This document shows positions 24,092 to 34,558 of a DNA stretch of 64,000 bases, one piece after another. The notes beneath the pieces are model-generated. The model was given only the letters and a program-made list of their open reading frames with translations. It ran no database searches and was not told where the DNA came from. The translations under genes were made by a program, and so were the position numbers. Positions within the stretch are counted from its first letter, which is position 1, and every line of letters begins with the position of its first letter. Source of the DNA: Ziziphus jujuba (taxonomy: Eukaryota; Streptophyta; Magnoliopsida; Rosales; Rhamnaceae); the NCBI RefSeq assembly GCF_031755915.1, contig NC_083383.1, positions 32,777,501 through 32,841,500 on the forward strand. The letters run 5' to 3'.

Positions 24092-25901
24092 GTGCATGTA
24101 TGAGCCTATTGATTAACTTTAAAGCTCCACATGGTTGGGTTAGGTAGCCCTATTCATTACTGCAGTGCTGCTTGATACATGTATATTGCTATATACATAA
24201 TAAAGGGATTTAGACGTGTAGGCCCCGTAAGGTATTACCGTATTTTCACTTTTTGGTAGTCAAGTTCGTTAGTTATTTTAAAAAAAAGAAAAATTTATTG
24301 GATGAAAGTTAATTAGATCCTTAAAAATACAACACAGCTGGCATTATAGATGTCTATATGATAAATAAAACCCTTTTTACCAATAGATAAATAAATAAAA
24401 TCCAGCCAGCAAATAATTTCCTCATGTGAGTACGCTCCATTGTAGGCCGGCCGGGGTACCAAAGTTTTTTTTCTCATAATTTTGATGGTTGAATGATATG
24501 ATAGTTTCCCTTTTGAAAAGTAATGATAAAGCTGATTTCACATTCAGCTTCAGTGGGTGACAGGATGGTAGTGACCAGAGATCGAAAATGAGACTGGTGC
24601 TTCTGACGGTCTAATATGTATTGTTGCGGCCAAGGGCGCCTCGTGGCCCCCACGCAGGGTCCATGCATGCATTCGCATTGTATGCAGCAGATGTGGTGTT
24701 TTTGTTTTTTTGCTGCAAAGCAGATGTGGTGTTTTGCGTTTGCGTTTCTCCTTTTGCATAAACTAATTAGATAAAGGTATAAAAAGAGAGAGAGAGAGAA
24801 AGAGATCAATATGACCTATATATATATATATATATTACAGTTTCTTTGCTGCCAGCTAGCTTTAATCCCTTTAATTTTCCAATCAATGAATGACACTACA
24901 GTACAGACGTACTCATGATCGATCATTAGTCAAAAATTAATATTAATTATCATGTTTTAATTAATTATGAATTAATATTGATTTTTGATAACATTAATTT
25001 ACGCGCACGCGTACACCTGCTGTGAGTGTACTGCAGATACATAGAAGAAGAAGACTTGCTGCGGTTCCTGAAGGGTGAGGAGGTGTCCACCATATTCCCT
25101 CTGTTTGAAGGATCGGAGAGTGGGAAGATCTCCAAGTCTTCCTTCCGCAACTGGGTGGTCCACGCCTACTTCGAGCGCAAAGCTCTCGCTCACTCCCTCA
25201 ACGACACCAAAACCGCTGTCCACCAGCTCCACAAGTTGGCCAGCGCCGTCGTCATCGTCGTTATCACCGTCGTTTCTCTCCTGGTCATGGGGTTGGCCAC
25301 CTCCAAGGTCATCTTCGTCGTCACCTCTCAGCTCCTCCTGGTGGGATTCATGTTTCAGAACACTTGCAAAACCATGTTCGAGTCCATCATTTTTGTGTTT
25401 GCGATGCACCCTTTCGATGTGGGCGATCGCTGTGTCATAGACAACGTCCAGATGATCGTGGAGGAAATGAACATTCTCACAACGGTCTTCTTGCGCTACG
25501 ACAACGAGAAGATCTACTACCCAAACTCGGTCCTTCTCACAAAGCCCATTAGCAACTTCAGGAGAAGCCCAGACATGGCGGATACCATAGACTTCAGCAT
25601 CGATGTGGGGACTCCTGTTGACCATGTGAATGCCCTCAAGAAGGCCATTCAAAACTACCTGGAGAGCAAGCCCAAGTACTGGAGCCCAAAGCACATGGTG
25701 CTCGTGAAAGAGATTGAGAATGTCAACAAGATGAAGATGTGCCTCTGCGTCCAGCACACCATCAACCATCAAAACTTCGGCGAGAAGAGCACTCGCAGAT
25801 CGGAACTTGTCTTCGAACTCAAGAAGATTTTCGAGACCATCGGCATCAAATACCAGCTTCTTCCTCAGGAGGTTCATCTCACACAATTCAACATAAATTA
25901 A
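21633..25901 (+). CDS. MscS-like mechanosensitive ion channel (MSL10/group II type)
   Basis: Two exons, 21633-22852 and 25037-25901, joined across a 2184-bp intron (AA|A TAC, giving Lys-Tyr). They encode 694 residues. The N-terminal cytosolic part has a Lys/Arg/Pro segment, an acidic run (about 80-98) and a basic run (about 117-123). Four hydrophobic helices follow at about 131-151, 164-190, 213-229 and 242-266. After the intron come YIEEEDLLRFL, helix 5 (about 475-495) and the pore-lining helix 6 (about 498-530) with GFMFQNTCKTMFESIIFVFA. The MscS signature MHPFDVGDRCVID follows, then the beta/C-terminal domain. Plant group II MSL proteins are mostly plasma-membrane channels opened by membrane tension. 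The start ATG has a good context (GCCATGG). The gene appears intact. Confidence 0.93.
22853..25036 (+). other. Intron of the MSL gene
   Basis: GT-AG intron of 2184 bases, AT-rich, with (CT)n(AT)n and (TA)n microsatellites near 22997-23037 and 24066-24091. No gene or transposon termini seen. Confidence 0.85.
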
Positions 25902-25934
25902 TCTTTATCCACCTAGCTATTTATTACCTGCCAT

Positions 25935-26245
25935 CTGCCATCTGCCATCTTCAGTGCATGCCATGCACAAAATATTATCTGCAATATTTTTCAAAGTTAT
26001 GATGAGCGACAATCTTATATCTGTAAAATGGGCTTGGGTTTTGCCTGCTCTATGTATCCACTAATAATTAATACTACTTCAAAACTTCTCTACTGCCATC
26101 TGCCATCTCCAATGCATGCACAAATATTATCTACAATATATTTGTAAGTTATGATGAGTAACAATGTTATATATGTAAAATGGGCTTGGGTTTTGCTTGC
26201 TTCATATATGCATTCCCTAATAATTAATCCCTTACATATAATTTG
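25935..26245. repeat. Tandem duplication of about 155 bp in the 3' flank of the MSL gene
   Basis: Copy 1 (about 25935-26085) and copy 2 (about 26093-26240) both start CTGCCATCTGCCATCT. They share TTATGATGAG, TGTAAAATGGGCTTGGGTTT and CTAATAATTAAT, with scattered differences. This probably overlaps the 3' UTR. Confidence 0.85.
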
Positions 26246-26454
26246 CACCTATATATGTATATATATCATCTGTATATAGAGAGAGAAAGCCATTTCAATT
26301 TCTTTTGTTTTTCCCTATACTAGCAGTCAATAAATGATTATATGATTAAGCTGGGGGTTTTCAAGTAATATGTAAATTAAGGTATATAATATAGGACATT
26401 GAAGAGGGTTGTTTGGAATTGGAATAAAGATTAATTGTCTTTTGCGCTCACATG

Positions 26455-26459
26455 CATGG
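26455..26459. repeat. CATGG target-site duplication, left (LARD-like element)
   Basis: CATGG here and at 41116-41120 flank the outermost element exactly. Confidence 0.85.
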
Positions 26460-26666
26460 TGTCACGGTCCTATATTTTACGCCGCGGAAATAGACTGTAC
26501 GGTGCCAAGACTCTCTAGTCAATGCCATCTTTTTCACTATTCGAGTTCATATATCAACCCATCTGATACCAATTGTACGCCTCTGAGGTTCACCGACGAG
26601 AACTACTCTCGCGAGTCTCACACATAGGCGACTAAGATTGCTTCCCAGCATCAAGGCTCTTAGCCT

Positions 26667-26671
26667 AGACG
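26667..26671. repeat. AGACG target-site duplication (gypsy, left)
   Basis: AGACG here; the right copy at 33065-33069 is AGATG. The uninterrupted LTR at about 40247 reads AGACGCTCGCCC, so AGACG is the original. Confidence 0.85.
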
Positions 26672-27817
26672 TGATGTGATTCCGCTCGAGCCCCACAACC
26701 GACAACCTACTGGGGTGCTGACTCGATACGAATGAAGACTGGGCCAATCACTAGGGCTCAAGCTAAGATATTTAGGGACAAATTTGTCATTTTTATCCAG
26801 GGGTAATTCATTCTCAAGAATACTTGTCCATACCCAAAGATCCAAGACCTGTTTTGGGCATACAAGTGGTGGAAGCCGATACGGACCCGGATAGCAGTTT
26901 TTGTGCAAATATGGACAACGGGCAGCATGAAATGGTTCCAACTCTTTATGGATTCAATACATATGTCTAAGAGGATATGGAATCAAGTCAAGGCAGCTTC
27001 AAAGGCATTCAAAAAGGGGTTGTACGGATAGCTTCAAATTTGGCCTATTTTTTACTGTATTTTGTGCTAGCTTTACTGTATTTTGCTGAGTTGTCTTTTT
27101 CTTCCTCTTCCAAGCATGGGCAACCTATGGGACTGCATGGATAGCTTATTTGGCATCCTACAAAGCATATGGAAGCTGATTTAGAGCCTAAATTGGTCAA
27201 AGTTTAGTTAAAGTCAACTTAGTCAAAAAGCTAGTGTTTTAGTTTCCTAATTTGATTTTAACTTTTTGTTTTAGGAAATTAGTCTTTTATTTTGATTTTT
27301 ATTTATTTATTTTCTGGAAAAATAAGTTTAGGAAAGTTACTATTTTAGGATTTCAATTGTAAATTAATTAATTTTTAATTCAAAATAAAGGAATTAATTC
27401 ATCCAAATTAGTTTAGGAAATTAGGAAAAATTAGGCACTTTCATTTTCTCTACTTTTTTTTTCTCCACACTTCGAGTCCGATTTTGAATTAATTTTTTAG
27501 GGGCTTTTCTTTGTAATCTTAGCCTATTTAAAGGCTTATTTTCAATTAGAAATCAAGTTTGAATTTTAGACAGAAAATTATTTGTGAGATTGAATTCTCT
27601 TTGTTCTTTTGAACACCTAAAACACCATTAGTGAATGAGTGTTTTAGTTTTGACTTATCAATAGGATTTCCATCACCTATTGTGGCGTCTTCATTATATA
27701 CCAAGGTTTTTAATCACAGATTGGTTAAGGGTCAAGATGACCATTAGAACTTGAGCATAATTAGATCCGGGCTAATATAATACGGGTTTAGGAGCAGGTC
27801 GTCCTAAATTCGTATTA
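26672..27817 (+). repeat. Gypsy 5' LTR
   Basis: It starts TGATGTGATTCC and ends TTCGTATTA (3' partner ends TATCA). It contains (C/T)-rich and A/T-rich parts and a likely TATA region (CTATTTAAAGGC near 27523). The start of the LTR also reads as the C-terminal protein tail found in the 3' copy. Confidence 0.9.
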
Positions 27818-28991
27818 TTTGGTATCAGAGCCAAATTTTGTTCAGTTTTGATCTGTCTTTATTTGCTTTAGTTGGTTTTGTATTATTCTGCAATTTTAGC
27901 ATTAGGTTCAGGTTGCATCCATCCCATACACGTTCTGCATCTTTAAAAAAAATAAGAGAAATAAAAAAAAAAAATTCATTCCTAGTTGAATTAGGATTTC
28001 CTAGGTTTATTGTATTTTTGTTTCCTAATTTGTTGGTTGTTTTTCATCATTGTTCTTATTAATTTTGGTTTTTGTTGATTTTTCTTTGCTGTTTTAGTCT
28101 TAAATATTTGCATTCATATATTCAAAAAAAAAAAAAAAAGAAGAAGAAGGGTTTGCGGCAACATATAAAAAAAAAAAAATTGCACTTTTATTTTTGTTGG
28201 AGGCCACGGGTTTGGTGGATTTTTGGTGTGGAATTGCAATTTTTAGTGTTGATCTTTGCTACTGCAGTTTTTTTATGTCCTATGAGTGGGAAAAAAAAAA
28301 AAAAAAGAAGAAGAAGAAGAAAAGCTGAATAAAAAAAAATAAAAATAAAAATTTCGGTTTGTTGAATTTAGTGTTTGCTGCAAAATTTCTTTGAACTGCT
28401 GCATTGTTGACTATTTGTTACATATTTGGAGTAGCTGGAGAGTTATTTTTGCTGCGGGATATTTGGATTTTGGGTGCTTAAATTATTTGGATTAAAATTA
28501 GTTAAAGGATTTGATACAAAACTTGAATTACAAGAACAACAACCAACATTGTTCTATATTTTTGTTCGATTTTATTCTTGTTTGTGTTTGAAATGCTTTT
28601 TTCTAAATTTTATTCTTGAACCCTTAGACTCTTACCATCTGGTCAGTTCTTAAAAATTTCAAAATTTTCACATTGATTTGCCTTATTTTGCCTAGAAAAG
28701 TCAAAAACTAGGATTTGTTAATTCATTCAGTATTGCTTACTTTTTGCTACTGTTTTGTTGATAAGATTAATTAAAACATACTTGTGATCTAATTGTTGTT
28801 TTGTGGGTGTTTTAATTAGAACTTTGAGATAATTCATTGAGAGAAAAAAGGCAAGAGAGTGTGAGCACAAAAGAGGGTTAAAAGCCAAAATTAGTGTGCA
28901 AACATGGGTGTTGAGTTCTTATATTGAGTGAAACACGTGAGGGAGTGAATCTGGTGAGAATTTATTTTATTTTTGTATTATTCATACTAAC
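27818..28991 (+). other. Gypsy leader between 5' LTR and gag
   Basis: About 1.17 kb of untranslated leader. It has several poly-A runs and AAG-rich stretches (28125-28150, 28291-28325). No protein is recognised. Confidence 0.6.
27820..27832 (+). promoter_or_regulatory. Gypsy primer binding site (initiator tRNA-Met)
   Basis: TGGTATCAGAGCC two bases after the LTR. Confidence 0.9.
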
Positions 28992-30249
28992 ATGGCAGAT
29001 TCAAGGGTGAGAAGAGGAGATCCACCTTTGAGAATTAATGAAGAGGAGTCCGTAGGATTTAAAGGTGATTTTCGAGCTACGGGGCAATGGTGAGCAAACA
29101 GACATGAGGGCTATATTGGAGCAATTACAGCAGATGAACGCCCGTTTTGACCATATAAATCAAAAGATGGACAGGTTAGAAACATCCCAAGGAGTGCCCA
29201 ATATAAGGTTAGATGCTCATGGAGGTCAAGGTCGAGGTCGAGGAGGCCGAGGGCGACCAAGAGAGGAATTCTGGGGAAGTAACTATGAAGATGACTTGGA
29301 TGAAGGGTTTGATGAAATTTTTGAACCTCAAGAAAGGCTAATCCATGGGAGACCAGCAAGGAATGAAGATGATGATCTTGGCAACATCAAGGTAAATATC
29401 CCACCATTCATGGGTAAAAGTGATCCGGAAGCATATTTGGAATGGAAAGAGAGAATGGAGATGATTTTTTATTGTCATCATTATTCGAAGGCCAAAAAGG
29501 TGAAGATGGTAGCAATGGAGTTTGGTCACTACGCACTCCAATGGTGGACCAATGAGCAAAACACCCGAAGGAGAGTTGGTGATGACTTGATTACTACATG
29601 GCTCCATATGAAGGGAGCCATGAGGAAGCGGTTCGTACCATCATATTATCATAGGTTGCTGCATCAAAGGCTTTAATCCCTATCTCAAGGAAGTATGTCC
29701 GTGGAAGATTATTACAAGGAGATGGAGATGCTTATGATGAGATTAAACATGAATGAGGATAGAGAAGCAACCATGGCAAGATTCTTTGGTGGTTTGAATC
29801 GTGAGATAGTCAACCAATTAGAATTGCAACAATATGTAGAATTGGAAGAGATGTTGCATGTGGCTATTAAATTAGAGCATCAATTCAAGAGGAGGGGTGT
29901 AGGCTCACGGTTTGGAGGAGTTTCTAACAGCAGAAGATCAAATCCAAGTGCTTGGAGAAGTAATCCCATCTTTGAAGCAAGACAAAAACCGAAACTAGGT
30001 GAAGAAAGCTTCATTCGGCCAAAAAGGGAGTCCAAAACCGAATCTGTCCAAGCACCTAAACATGAGGTAAAATCTGATCCTAAACCTTCAAGATATAGAG
30101 AAATTATTTGTTTTAAATGCCAAGGACAAGGACACATCGCTAGCCAATGCCCGAATAGAAGGATCATGGTGTTGAAAGGCAATGGTGAGCTAGAATCAGA
30201 AAGTGAGGAAAGTGAGGATGAAGCCAAGCAAGAGGAGGAGTACTTATAG
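28992..30249 (+). pseudogene. Gypsy gag with CCHC zinc knuckle
   Basis: ATG 28992 opens MADSRVRRGDPPLRIN; a frameshift near 29065-29095 moves coding into the frame that starts at 29065. That frame has a coiled region (LEQLQQMNARFDHI), a Gly/Arg-rich stretch and the retrotransposon gag domain (FMGKSDPEAYLEWKERME, then MRKRFVPSYYHR). An in-frame TAA lies at 29674-29676. The rest has MSVEDYYKEMEMLMMRLN and the knuckle CFKCQGQGHIASQC. An in-frame TAG at 30247-30249 separates it from protease. Both stops lie in one continuous frame. Confidence 0.9.
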
Positions 30250-31770
30250 GATGAGGTCGAAACTTTGAATGTGACCAATGCCGAATTAAACTTGGTTTCT
30301 AGGAGAGTACTTGTTGTATACAAGGACGAGGATCAAGTCCAAAGGGTAAACATCTTCCACATCCGATGTGAAATCCAAGGTAAAATTTGTAGTATAATTA
30401 TTGATAGTGGGAGTTGTACAAATGTAATTAGTAACATTGTGGTTGATAAATTAGGCTTAACAACTATTAAACATTCAGAACCATATAGATTACAATGGCT
30501 TAATGATAGTGGTGAAATCAAAGTGAATAAACAAGCCAAGGTAAAATTTAGAATAGATAAATATGTGGATGTTGTTTTGTGTGATGTTGTGCCTATGCAT
30601 GCCGGACATATTCTATTAGGTAGACCATGGCAATTTGATAAAGATGCTACTCATTATGGTCAAGAGAGTTGTATTATTTTTAGATTTAAAGGTAAGAAGG
30701 TCCAGCTGGTGCCATTGACCCCGAATGAGGTTTTTAGAGATCAACTACAAATGCAACAAAGGAAGGAAGCCGAAAGGCTTAAAGAGAAGGCTAGTATGGT
30801 ACCAAAGGTTCCACCATCCATTCAAGAGGGGAAAGGTGAGCTTGCTATCCAAGGTAAGTCCTCTAAAATCCAGGTTGAGTGGAAAATTTTAAACAAATCC
30901 GAGAGTAAGAAAATTGGAGCAAAAGCAGAGAGTGATGCAAAATTCAATGAATCCGTGAGTGAGAAAGGAAAAGAAAGAAAAGACAGGAAAAATAGAAATT
31001 TTTATCTTATCTTTGGTGATGTTAATAAAGTAATTATGAATAATAAATCATTGCTGATCATGAATATTAAAGATACTTATTTAAAGATATTTTTGTTGCA
31101 TAGAACTTTATCTGCATTATTGAAAGCTTTACTTAGTGGAAATTTGAAAATTTGGAAGAGATTATTTGCTAAAATTAAGAAGTGTGATGAACTTGTATTT
31201 CTAGTATTTGTTGTGATAGTGTTTGACCCAGGAGATTGGTTTTGGTTCCAACCAAGGAAGGAGAGGTTTTCCGAACAAAGAAACTCTAAGCTTATGCCGC
31301 GAGGAGATGGATCTTTTCAAGTTTTGGAAAGGATAAATGAAAACACTTACACGCTTGATTTACCGGGTGAGTATAATATGAGTGCTACATCCCAAGATGC
31401 TGATTTGTTTCCTTTTGCTGCAAGTTATGAACTATATTTGAGGACAAATCCTTTTCAAGAGGGGGGGAATGATGTGATTCCGCCCGAGCCCGCACAACCG
31501 ATAACCCGCTGGGGTGCTGACTCGATACGGATGAAGACTGGGTCAATCACTAGGGCTCAAGCTAAGATTTTTAGGGAAAAATTTTCTGTTTTTATCCAGG
31601 GGGTAATTCATTCTCTAGAACACTTGTCCATACCCGAAGATCCAAGACCTGTTTTGGGCATACAAGTGGCGGAAGCCGATACGGACCCGGGTAGCAGTTT
31701 TGGTGCAAATATGGACAACGGGCAGCATGAAATGGTTCCAACTCTTTATGGATTCAATACATATGTCTAA
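30250..31770 (+). pseudogene. Gypsy protease fused to the integrase C-terminal tail (RT-RH-IN core deleted)
   Basis: The frame of gag continues with the aspartic protease: IIIDSGSCTNVISN has the DSG site and HILLGRPWQFDKDATH is the second hallmark. After a Lys-rich linker the text matches the segment before RT (DVNKVIMNNKSLL). Then, within about 31140-31210, it passes directly to the integrase C-terminus: FDPGDWFWFQPRKERF, KLMPRGDGSFQVLERIN and LRTNPFQEGGND. The frame stays open through this deletion. The last 100 residues, including GSITRAQAKIFREKF, are encoded by the 3' LTR and end at 31770. About 1.5-2 kb of pol must be missing. Confidence 0.88.
31457..31469 (+). promoter_or_regulatory. 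Gypsy polypurine tract
   Basis: AAGAGGGGGGGAA lies directly before the 3' LTR. Confidence 0.85.
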
Positions 31771-33064
31771 GAGGATATGGAATCAAGTCAAGGCAGCTTC
31801 AAAGGCATTCAAAAAGAGGTTGTACGGACAGCTTCAAATTTGGCCTGTTTTTTACTGTATTTTGTGCTAGCTTTACTGTATTTTGCTGAGTTGGCTTTTT
31901 CTTCCTCTTCCAAGCATGGGCAACGTGTGGGACTGCATGGTTAGCTTATTTGGAATCCTAAAAAGCATATGGAAGCTGATATGGAGCCTAAATTGGTCAA
32001 AGTTTAGTTAAAGTCAACTTAGTCAAAAAGCTAGTATTTTAGTTTCCTAATTTGATTTTGACTTTTTGTTTTAGAAAATTAGTCTTTTATTTTGATTTTT
32101 ATTTATTTATTTTCTGGAAAAATAAGTTTAGAAAAGTTACTATTTTAGTATTTTAATTGTAAATTAATTAATTTCTAATTCAAAATAAAGGAATTAATTA
32201 ATCCAAATTAGTTTAGAAAACTAGAAAAAATTAGGCACTTTCCTTTTCTCTACTTTTCTTTTCTCTACTTTTTTTTTCTCCACACTTTGAGTCCGGTTTT
32301 GAATTAATTTTTTAGGGTTTTTTCTTTGTAATCTTAGCCTATTTAAAGGCTTATTTTCAATTACAAATCAAGCTTGAATTTTAAACAGAAAATTATTTAT
32401 GAGATTGAATTCTCTTTGTTCTTTTGAACACCTAAAACACCATTAGTGAATGAGTGTTTTAGTTTTGACTTATCAATAGGATTTCCATCACCTATTGTGA
32501 CATCTTCATTATATACCAAGGTTTCTAATCACAGGTTGGTTAGGGGTCAAGATGACCATTAGAACTTGAACATAATTAGATCCGGACTAATATAATACAA
32601 GTTTAGGAGCAGGTCGTCCTAGGTTCGTGTAACATCCCATATCGGTTGGAAAGAGGAACGAAGCATGGCTTATAAGTGTGTGGATACCTTTCCCTTCAAG
32701 AGGCCTTTTCCTGTGACCCACCGTTGTACTGGGGTCGGGAAGAGCAAAATCGTGCGGGCCGGGCCCAAAGCGGACAATATCTTGAGACGGGTGGTCTGGG
32801 CTGTTACAGTGGTATCAGAGTCGGACCCGGATCGATGTGCGAACGAGGACGCTGGGCCCTAAGGAGGGTGGATTGTAACATCCCATATTGATTGGAAAAG
32901 GGAATGAAGCATGGCTTATAAGCGTGTGGATACCTTTCCCTTCAAGAGGCCTTTTCCTGTGATCCACCGTTGTACTAGGGTCGGGAAGAGCAAAACCGTG
33001 CGGGCCTGGCCCAAAGCGGACAATATCTTGAGGCGGGTGGCGTGGGCTGTTACAGTTTGTATCA
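31470..33064 (+). repeat. Gypsy 3' LTR, interrupted by a TRIM
   Basis: 31470-32627 and 33060-33064 together equal the 5' LTR; the TRIM and its duplicated target lie between. Confidence 0.88.
32628..33054 (+). mobile_element. TRIM retrotransposon (complete, 427 bp)
   Basis: Two LTRs of exactly 181 bp (32628-32808, 32874-33054) start TGTAACATCCCAT and end GGGCTGTTACA. The interior is only 65 bp. It holds a primer site one base after the LTR (TGGTATCAGAG from 32810) and a purine tract (AAGGAGGGTGGA) before the second LTR. The target duplication is GTTCG (32623-32627) / GTTTG (33055-33059). It has no coding capacity, so it depends on other elements. I see no 5S-like box, so it is not Cassandra. 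Confidence 0.93.
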
Positions 33065-33069
33065 AGATG
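33065..33069. repeat. AGATG target-site duplication (gypsy, right)
   Basis: Partner of AGACG at 26667-26671 with one C-to-T change in a CpG. Confidence 0.85.
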
Positions 33070-33166
33070 CTCGCCCCATCTATAGGTTCTCATGGTTATC
33101 AAGGCTTACGCCACCCAACAAACTAGCCTGACGGCCTCAAGCCCACTCGGTAGCCTCCAGCTCGAC

Positions 33167-33334
33167 TGTGAAGTCCCACATCGGTTAGAAAGGGAAACGA
33201 AGCACGCCTTATAAGGTGGTGTGGATACCTTTCCCGTATGACTCGTTTTGACAAAACCTTGAGGGCTGGGTTGTAAGAGGATTCCCCAGGCCCAAAGAGG
33301 ATAATATCGAACGCGGGTGGTATGGGCTGTTACA
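33167..33334 (+). mobile_element. Solo LTR of a TRIM-type element
   Basis: It starts TGTGAAGTCCCACATCGG and ends GGGCTGTTACA; it is 168 bp and related to the TRIM LTRs at 32628-33054. No second LTR or primer site is next to it. The flanks are TCGAC (33162-33166) and TTGAC (33335-33339). The intact LARD LTR runs through this point without it. Confidence 0.9.
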
Positions 33335-34098
33335 TTGACCTTGTGCCAAGATCTAGCCAACAACCCAGCTCTCCATTCGGGCCTTGGTCCATGCACATCC
33401 CGAATAGCATACAACCCTAGGGAATGCACGCCAGCATCGTGCCAACATACCACCCAAGGTAGCAACACAAGATTAGAAGCCCACATATGAATGCCACTCG
33501 ATGGCATGGTGTCGCCCCGTCCGTGCCTACTTAGCTTTCGACCCTCTTAAGCGAGGCAGAACCCAAGCCTCCACTCAATGGCACATTTGCCACAACCTTA
33601 GAACAAAGGCCTACATGTGTCTTTGGCATAGCCAACGGAAACGGCATAGCGAATGCTACACTCAGCCTCTGGTATTGAAGTGATGCGCAATACCAACTCA
33701 TAGCGCCTACCGATACTGTCCTTGGGACTCCCTGTCCCTCGAAGACATAAGACCACCTCCGTGGCACTTTATACCTACCCCATGGCTTGCCATTGCCCAT
33801 TGAAGGCTCGCTTAGCCCAAGCTCGAAGCCGGAGCCGGGGGCCATGGAGCGCCAGACACGGACCACCCCCCCTAAAGAGCTTATTTAGCCATTTCCATTC
33901 TAGCAGTTGTAGATATCACTTTGTGCGAGGAATCATAATGGGGTTTTCTCTAGCAAACCTTCGTATCTTGGTCCGCCATTCTACATGCACCATCCTAGTG
34001 ACATTCTTAAGAGATTCCCACGGTCCGGGATCGAAGATCCCGACCTTTAAATATTTAGAAAATGCCACTAGGCCACTCTAGAGGTGCAGACGGTCACA

Positions 34099-34109
34099 TC
34101 CTCCCCCAC
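34099..34109 (-). promoter_or_regulatory. LARD-like element polypurine tract
   Basis: The plus strand reads TCCTCCCCCAC directly after the left LTR, which is GTGGGGGAGGA on the coding-sense strand. Confidence 0.75.
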
Positions 34110-34558
34110 TTAATTATGTTGATGCCCTCATCGATATGCCCGCTAGCTATTCTCAAACTCCTGCACTCCATGCAACTCTCCGCCCACATAAGCTTTTCAG
34201 GTTCAAACTCAAGATCCTGCATACTTCGTCCCCCTACCTCTATAGAATCACCTCTATGACGACTTTCGCACGCCCACTCATGGACTTAGCCAAGGACGTC
34301 TCGCATGCATTCACCCAAACTCAAGCTTTCCTCAAAATTTGGACCTCCATGTGCATATTTATTAGTGCTTCGCCCAGCACTTTTAGCTCTGTAAGCAAAT
34401 AGTGTCCCTCTTGGACAAATTCTGCCTCTCATATGCATCAATGGCACCCTGGCCAAACTCGTGTCCCTCTTGGACAAATGTTTTCTTCGATTGTTGGCAT
34501 CACTCTAGCCAACTTCGTGTCCCTTCTAGAAGTTGTTCTCTTAATTGTTGGCACCCAA
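34110..34558 (-). other. LARD-like interior, left part
   Basis: No protein is recognised. It contains perfect short inverted repeats: TGTCC-CTCTT-GGACA at 34403-34417 and again at 34462-34476, GTTGGC/GCCAAC at 34493-34513, and AACTTC/GAAGTT at 34511-34534. Confidence 0.6.

Larger units (their letters stand above)
26672..33064 (+). mobile_element. Ty3/gypsy retrotransposon, internally deleted (CRM-like chromovirus features)
   Basis: The 5' LTR is 26672-27817. The 3' LTR is 31470-32627 plus 33060-33064, interrupted by a TRIM. A tRNA-Met primer site and a G-rich polypurine tract are present. The interior keeps gag, a zinc knuckle and protease, then jumps to the integrase C-terminus; RT, RNase H and the integrase core are missing. 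The C-terminal coding sequence runs into the 3' LTR, a feature known in CRM-type centromeric elements; that lineage call is inference. A hand comparison of about 235 LTR bases shows 11 differences. Confidence 0.9.
26460..34098 (-). repeat. LARD-like element, left (3') LTR, interrupted by gypsy and TRIM insertions
   Basis: The LTR pieces are 26460-26671, 33070-33166 and 33340-34098, together about 1068 bases. They align in order with 40039-41115. The left end is TGTCACGGTCC and the right end GGTCACA. Confidence 0.88.

Noticed and set aside
24999..25886. 295-codon open frame antisense to MSL exon 2
   Set aside because: Shadow of the conserved channel exon; His/Asp/Val-rich text with no family.
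32628..33334. Cassandra TRIM (5S-like LTR)
   Set aside because: I see no 5S rRNA promoter-like block in any of the three LTR copies.
33106..33507. 133-codon minus-strand frame
   Set aside because: It crosses a TRIM solo LTR and LARD LTR sequence, so it is not a gene.
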